From Cocleimonas sp. (GTDB taxonomy: Bacteria > Pseudomonadota > Gammaproteobacteria > Thiotrichales > Thiotrichaceae), in assembly GCA_021647365.1 (NCBI GenBank), contig JAKIUW010000014.1, positions 16,337-80,336 on the forward strand: a DNA stretch of 64,000 bases, read 5' to 3'. Shown piece by piece: positions 60,071-64,000 of the stretch. Both the position numbers and the translations under genes were made by a program. The notes under the pieces were generated by a model, which made no database searches, was not told where the DNA came from, and was given only the letters and a program-made list of their open reading frames with translations. Positions within the stretch are counted from its first letter, which is position 1. Each line of letters opens with the position of its first letter.

Positions 60071-61264
60071 ATGTCATTTCGATCTATCCCATATTCTGTT
60101 TACCTGCTCGCGCTCTGCCAAGCGTTAATGATGAGTAGCACCAGTCTACTGATTACCTCATCCTCGTTGGTGTGTTTGACGTTAACGCCTGATAAGTCTT
60201 TGGTGACTTTGCCTTTGTCGCTACAGTTTTTAGGCTTGATGCTAACCAGTATGCCTGCATCGATGTTAATGGGGCGCTTAGGACGTAAGCAAGGGTTTAT
60301 GATTGGTACTTTGTTTGGTGTTGTTGGTGCGTCGATATTAGTTTATTCGGTTTTCAATCATCTATTTTGGTTGTTTGCTGTTGGCTCATTTTTGATTGGG
60401 ATATTCAACGGTTTTGGTATTTACTACCGCTTTGCCGCGGTGGATATGGTGAGCGAAGAAAATCGCCCAAAAGCGATTTCTTATGTATTAGTGGGTGGTG
60501 TCATTGCCGCATTTATTGGACCAAATCTTGCAAATTTTGGAAGAAGCATGTTTCCAGAAGAACCTTTTGCAGGCGGCTTTGTTTATGCGGTTATTATTTA
60601 CGTCTTAGTTTTTGTGGTGATCAGTTTTCTAAAATTCCCTGATGCACTCTCAGCAAAGGCAGAAGAAGTAGAGCCTCGCCCACTAGCAAATATAGCGCGC
60701 CAACCGATGTTTATCACGGCGGTTATTTGTGGCATGTTGGGCTACGCCATTATGTCGTATTTAATGACGGCTACACCGCTGGCAATGAAGCACCACGCAC
60801 ATGGTTTTGGTGATACGGCATTTGTGATTCAATGGCACGTGTTGGCGATGTTCGCGCCGTCATTTTTCACCGGCAGTATCATTCAACGCTTTGGTGTTTT
60901 AAATGTGATTTTAGTCGGCGCTGTCTTGGCAGTTGCCACTGTTGCTATCAATCTAACGGGGCAAACAGTATGGCATTTTTGGACGGCATTAGTTGCTTTG
61001 GGCATTAGTTGGAATTTCTTATTCATAGGCGCAACGGCGATGCTAACCGAAACCTATCGACCCGAAGAAAAATCAAAGGCGCAAGGCTTTAATGATTTTG
61101 CCGTATTTACACTGGTAACCATTGCATCACTATCGGCAGGAATGCTCCAATACAAACTGGGCTGGGAAATGGTCAACTATGCTGCATTACCGTTTATTAT
61201 GATTATTATTATGAGCGTGTTTTGGTTGAAGATGAAGCCTGAGGAGCAGAGGCTTTATCATTAA
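60071..61264 (+). CDS. MFS transporter
   Basis: This 397-residue protein has about 12 membrane helices and the MFS loop 2-3 motif MLMGRLGRKQGFMIG. Other segments include GSFLIGIFNGFGIYYRFAAVDMV and, between the halves, LKFPDALSAKAEEVEPRPLA. It belongs to the single-gene YceI/YnfM-like group without a clear substrate. ATG at 60071 was chosen over 60032. A type A palindrome follows 8 bases after the stop. Confidence 0.88.
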   Translation: MSFRSIPYSVYLLALCQALMMSSTSLLITSSSLVCLTLTPDKSLVTLPLSLQFLGLMLTSMPASMLMGRLGRKQGFMIGTLFGVVGASILVYSVFNHLFWLFAVGSFLIGIFNGFGIYYRFAAVDMVSEENRPKAISYVLVGGVIAAFIGPNLANFGRSMFPEEPFAGGFVYAVIIYVLVFVVISFLKFPDALSAKAEEVEPRPLANIARQPMFITAVICGMLGYAIMSYLMTATPLAMKHHAHGFGDTAFVIQWHVLAMFAPSFFTGSIIQRFGVLNVILVGAVLAVATVAINLTGQTVWHFWTALVALGISWNFLFIGATAMLTETYRPEEKSKAQGFNDFAVFTLVTIASLSAGMLQYKLGWEMVNYAALPFIMIIIMSVFWLKMKPEEQRLYH

Positions 61265-61272
61265 TATGTGAT

Positions 61273-61332
61273 GCACACCCCCCCACTTTTACATGATTTT
61301 TTAAAACATCATGTAAAAGTGGGGGGGTGTGC
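61273..61332. repeat. C-rich palindromic repeat, copy 18 (type A/A)
   Basis: The arms are complete with seven C / seven G, and the loop is T-rich (TTTTTTAAA). It lies between the converging MFS and acs genes. Confidence 0.9.
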
Positions 61333-61344
61333 TACTAGATAAAG

Positions 61345-61426
61345 CCGTCATTCTGGGAATACCATAACCTATATTGAGAAATACTATTTCGGTCAAAATG
61401 GATACTGGCATTCGCCAGAATGACGG
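61345..61426. repeat. CCGTCATTCTGG-type inverted repeat
   Basis: CCGTCATTCTGG on the left pairs with CCAGAATGACGG on the right, with a longer, less paired interior. It is a relative of the GTCATTCC family, with different inner hairpins. Confidence 0.7.
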
Positions 61427-61468
61427 TGGTCTTTTAGAGGTTACTGATTAATAGTATGAGAACTCGCT

Positions 61469-63412
61469 TTATCTATTCTCACGGTCGCCAATCAAATCTT
61501 CAACCACAGAAGGATCAGCGAGCGTTGATGTATCGCCCATCTCGCCCACTTCATTGGCAGCAATTTTGCGTAAAATACGGCGCATAATCTTGCCAGAACG
61601 TGTTTTGGGTAGACCTGGAGCCCATTGAATAATATTCACTTTAGCGATAGGGCCAATTTCTTTTCTTACCAATGCGACTAAATCAGCTTTTAATTCATCC
61701 GTGCCGGTCTCACCTGTCATCAGTGTTACATATGCATAGATTCCTTGGCCTGTAATTTCATGTGGATAACCTACAACAGCGGCTTCGGCAACTTTTGGAT
61801 GTAATACAAGACCTGATTCTATTTCTGCTGTGCCTAAACGATGTCCTGAAATATTGAGTACATCATCAACACGTCCAGTAATCCAATAATCACCATCTTC
61901 ATCGCGGCGTGCGCCATCACCTGTGAAGTAATAGCCTTTGAACAGTGAAAAATAAGTTTCGTAAAAGCGCTCGTGATTACCGTAAAGTGTGCGCATCATT
62001 GATGGCCACGGTTGTTTCATCGCTAAGTTACCTGCGGCAGGGTTTCCAGTGATTTCATTACCTTCATCATCCAACAAAATAGGATCACAACCAAAGAAAG
62101 GCGCCATGGCAGAACCGGGTTTTAAGCTATGAACGCCCGGTAGTGGTGTCATTAAATGTGCGCCTGTTTCTGTTTGCCACCAAGTATCTACAATCGGACA
62201 TTTATTGTTGCCGACCACGTTGTTATACCATTCCCAAGCTTCGGGGTTTATAGGCTCACCAACGGTGCCAAGCAAACGTAATGACTTACGCGATGTTTTA
62301 TTAACAGGTTCATCGCCTGCTGCCATTAATGCGCGAATCGCTGTTGGTGCTGTGTAAAAGCTAGCAACTTTGTGCTTATCAATCACTTGCCAAAAACGTG
62401 AAGCGTCAGGGTAGGTGGGTATGCCTTCAAACATCAAAGTAGTCGCGCCATTGGTTAATGGACCGTATACGATATAGGTGTGACCTGTTACCCAGCCCAC
62501 ATCTGCCGTACACCAGTACACTTCGCCGTCTTTATAATCAAAAACCAGTTTGTGCGACATGGCGGCTTGTACAAGATAACCGCCTGTTGTGTGAAGCACG
62601 CCTTTGGGTGTGCCTGTTGAGCCAGAAGTGTAAAGAATAAACAACGGGTCTTCAGCATCCATTTCTTCTGGTGCGCACTCCGTGCTGGCATTGACAACTT
62701 CATCGCCATACCAAATGTCGCGCCCTTCGACCCAATCAACAGGGTCACCACCGCGCTTAACAACCACGCAAGTATGAACATTAGGACAGCCCTCAAGGGC
62801 TTTGTCGGCATTGGTTTTTAGTGGGACTTTTTTACCACCACGCATGGATTGGTCTGCAGTGATGACTACCTGACAGTCAGAATCTAAAATGCGGCTTTTT
62901 AAAGCATCGGGTGAGAAGCCACCAAACACGATTGAATGTACTGCGCCAATGCGCGTACACGCTAGCATGGCTACGGCAGCTTCAGGAATCATCGGCATAT
63001 AAAGGGAAACACGATCACCTTTCTTAACGCCGCGTGCTTTTAGTACGTTGGCAAACTGGCAAACTTCGGCGTGAAGTTCGTTATAGGTGATGTGCTTGTC
63101 TTCTTCGGGGTTGTCGCCCTCCCAAATAATGGCAGTTTGATTACCACGTGTTTCTAAATGCTTATCCAAACAATTATAAGAGACATTCAGTTTTGCACCT
63201 TCAAACCATTTGATATGTAAGTCACTCTGGTCAAAGCTCCAATCCGTCACTTTATCCCATGGTTTAAACCATGAAACATATTTATTGGCTTGCTCAGCCC
63301 AAAATGTTTCAGGGTCTTCAATAGACTGTTGATACATTGCGGTGTATTGCTCAGCATTAATATTAGCTTGTGCGGCAAATTCTTGTGAAAGGGGATGAAT
63401 GGCTTGCGACAT
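61469..63412 (-). CDS. acs: Acetyl-CoA synthetase
   Basis: This AMP-forming enzyme makes acetyl-CoA from acetate. The 647-residue protein has the core motif YTSGSTGTPKGVLH, DTWWQTETG, YFTGDGARRDEDGDYWITGR and the regulatory Lys region KTRSGKIMRRILR, which is the target of acetylation in other bacteria. The N-terminal SWFKPWDKVTDWSF is typical of true Acs. AAGGAG precedes the ATG. Confidence 0.97.
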   Translation of the reverse strand: MSQAIHPLSQEFAAQANINAEQYTAMYQQSIEDPETFWAEQANKYVSWFKPWDKVTDWSFDQSDLHIKWFEGAKLNVSYNCLDKHLETRGNQTAIIWEGDNPEEDKHITYNELHAEVCQFANVLKARGVKKGDRVSLYMPMIPEAAVAMLACTRIGAVHSIVFGGFSPDALKSRILDSDCQVVITADQSMRGGKKVPLKTNADKALEGCPNVHTCVVVKRGGDPVDWVEGRDIWYGDEVVNASTECAPEEMDAEDPLFILYTSGSTGTPKGVLHTTGGYLVQAAMSHKLVFDYKDGEVYWCTADVGWVTGHTYIVYGPLTNGATTLMFEGIPTYPDASRFWQVIDKHKVASFYTAPTAIRALMAAGDEPVNKTSRKSLRLLGTVGEPINPEAWEWYNNVVGNNKCPIVDTWWQTETGAHLMTPLPGVHSLKPGSAMAPFFGCDPILLDDEGNEITGNPAAGNLAMKQPWPSMMRTLYGNHERFYETYFSLFKGYYFTGDGARRDEDGDYWITGRVDDVLNISGHRLGTAEIESGLVLHPKVAEAAVVGYPHEITGQGIYAYVTLMTGETGTDELKADLVALVRKEIGPIAKVNIIQWAPGLPKTRSGKIMRRILRKIAANEVGEMGDTSTLADPSVVEDLIGDRENR

Positions 63413-63622
63413 TTATTATGGCTCCTTGTTTTTATCTAATATATTTTGTAACTATTTTGATAATTATATGTCAATTACAGTGAATAGTTTGAAAATGAAG
63501 AATAAGTTTTGATAAATTTGCACAAAAGTAATGTTTATTATGACTATTTTTAATTGTTAGTTGTTACTTAAACTTATTTTGGATTAGTTTATGATAATCA
63601 TCTGAATTATAGGAGATCATTT

Positions 63623-63841
63623 GTGGATGCCTTAACAATGACTATTTTATTAGGAATGTTGGTTATGCTAATAGTTGTCATAGCATTTGTTTTGACGGTA
63701 AAGAGTGGGCAGTATGACGACCTTGATGGTGTAGCGTTCCGTATTTTAATGGATGATGATGATCCGCTCATCCCTGGAAACCAACCGATTATTAAGAGAG
63801 AGAGTGAAGAAAAAGTGGATAAGGTGGAGAATAAAAAGTAA
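63623..63841 (+). CDS. ccoS: cbb3-type cytochrome oxidase assembly protein CcoS
   Basis: This 72-residue protein has one membrane helix (about 6-26) and the CcoS signature GQYDDLDGVAFRILMDDDD. CcoS is needed for cofactor insertion into the cbb3 oxidase. A GTG start follows AGGAGA by 6 bases. The end is Lys/Glu-rich. It normally follows ccoI in a ccoGHIS cluster, but here acs lies divergently upstream and nothing recognisable follows within the window. Confidence 0.85.
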   Translation: MDALTMTILLGMLVMLIVVIAFVLTVKSGQYDDLDGVAFRILMDDDDPLIPGNQPIIKRESEEKVDKVENKK

Positions 63842-64000
63842 AAATAATGTCATAGGAAATAATTATAAGAAGGATACGGTAACAAGTAACATTGTTACTA
63901 CGAGTAGTGCATCTATAAATATAAACTATGGGTATAAAGTATAGGATCTTGTTAAAAATCTTACAAATCATCATTAATGATCTATATATATAGATAAGAT

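Noticed and set aside
1440..61332. The C-rich repeats as a CRISPR array
   Set aside because: They are dispersed singly over 60 kb, are palindromic, have no regularly sized spacers, and no cas gene is present.

Overview
The window reads as a chromosomal segment of a gammaproteobacterium. Diagnostic groupings are yoaA-tsaB, the rpoE-rseA-rseB-rseC-mucD envelope-stress cluster followed by lepA-lepB-rnc-era-recO-pdxJ-acpS, and RhlB, RarA, RdgC and HopJ-type proteins. A dsrN-dsrR pair suggests a sulfur-oxidizing lineage (Thiotrichales-like or a related marine sulfur oxidizer). That assignment is inference, because no rRNA or complete dsr locus is present. No tRNA, rRNA, prophage or CRISPR array was found.

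Layout. 1-1.4 kb: 3' part of helicase gene yoaA and tsaB. 1.6-7.4 kb: a small monooxygenase-fold protein and a TRAP transporter (dctP, dctQ, dctM) in which both membrane subunits are much longer than usual. 7.9-15 kb: single genes (glutaredoxin, MYG1-type nuclease, MarC, DUF2130, an Asn/His-rich exported protein, rdgC, hopJ-like) plus an IS110 transposase remnant. 15.1-18.4 kb: a minus-strand operon of DCC protein, fatty acid desaturase, membrane protein and SDR epimerase. 18.6-22.8 kb: dsrN-dsrR-histidine kinase-response regulator. 23.1-25.9 kb: a structured non-coding stretch, an M23 peptidase and rpoS. 26-39.4 kb: nadB facing the rpoE/rse/mucD cluster, then the lepA-to-acpS housekeeping run. 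39.4-44.5 kb: cysM, a small membrane-anchored protein, a LysE exporter, a substituted exonuclease and parC. 44.8-56.8 kb: an acetyltransferase, a glycosidase-like lipoprotein, rarA, a His-rich lipoprotein, hemB, aroE, rhlB, a CopD-like protein and a GluR0-like glutamate-receptor channel. 56.9-64 kb: a dicarboxylate/amino-acid symporter, purH, an MFS transporter, acs and ccoS.

The most unusual overall feature is the density of dispersed palindromic repeats in intergenic DNA. One family has arms that begin GCACACCCCCC and end TTTTACATGAT. It occurs at 18 places I could locate, as full inverted pairs, lone half-arms, one nested copy, one everted pair and one hybrid of its two arm subtypes. At least four other repeat families share the same gaps, along with one clear MITE with 4-bp target duplications.

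Regulatory structure is visible in several places: a hairpin that would cover the rpoS ribosome-binding site, with two adjacent perfect dyads upstream; a perfect 15-bp hairpin just before rnc (RNase III); an FNR-like box between the glutamate-receptor channel and the symporter; and a roughly 300-nt structured, terminator-ended non-coding region at 23.1-23.45 kb.
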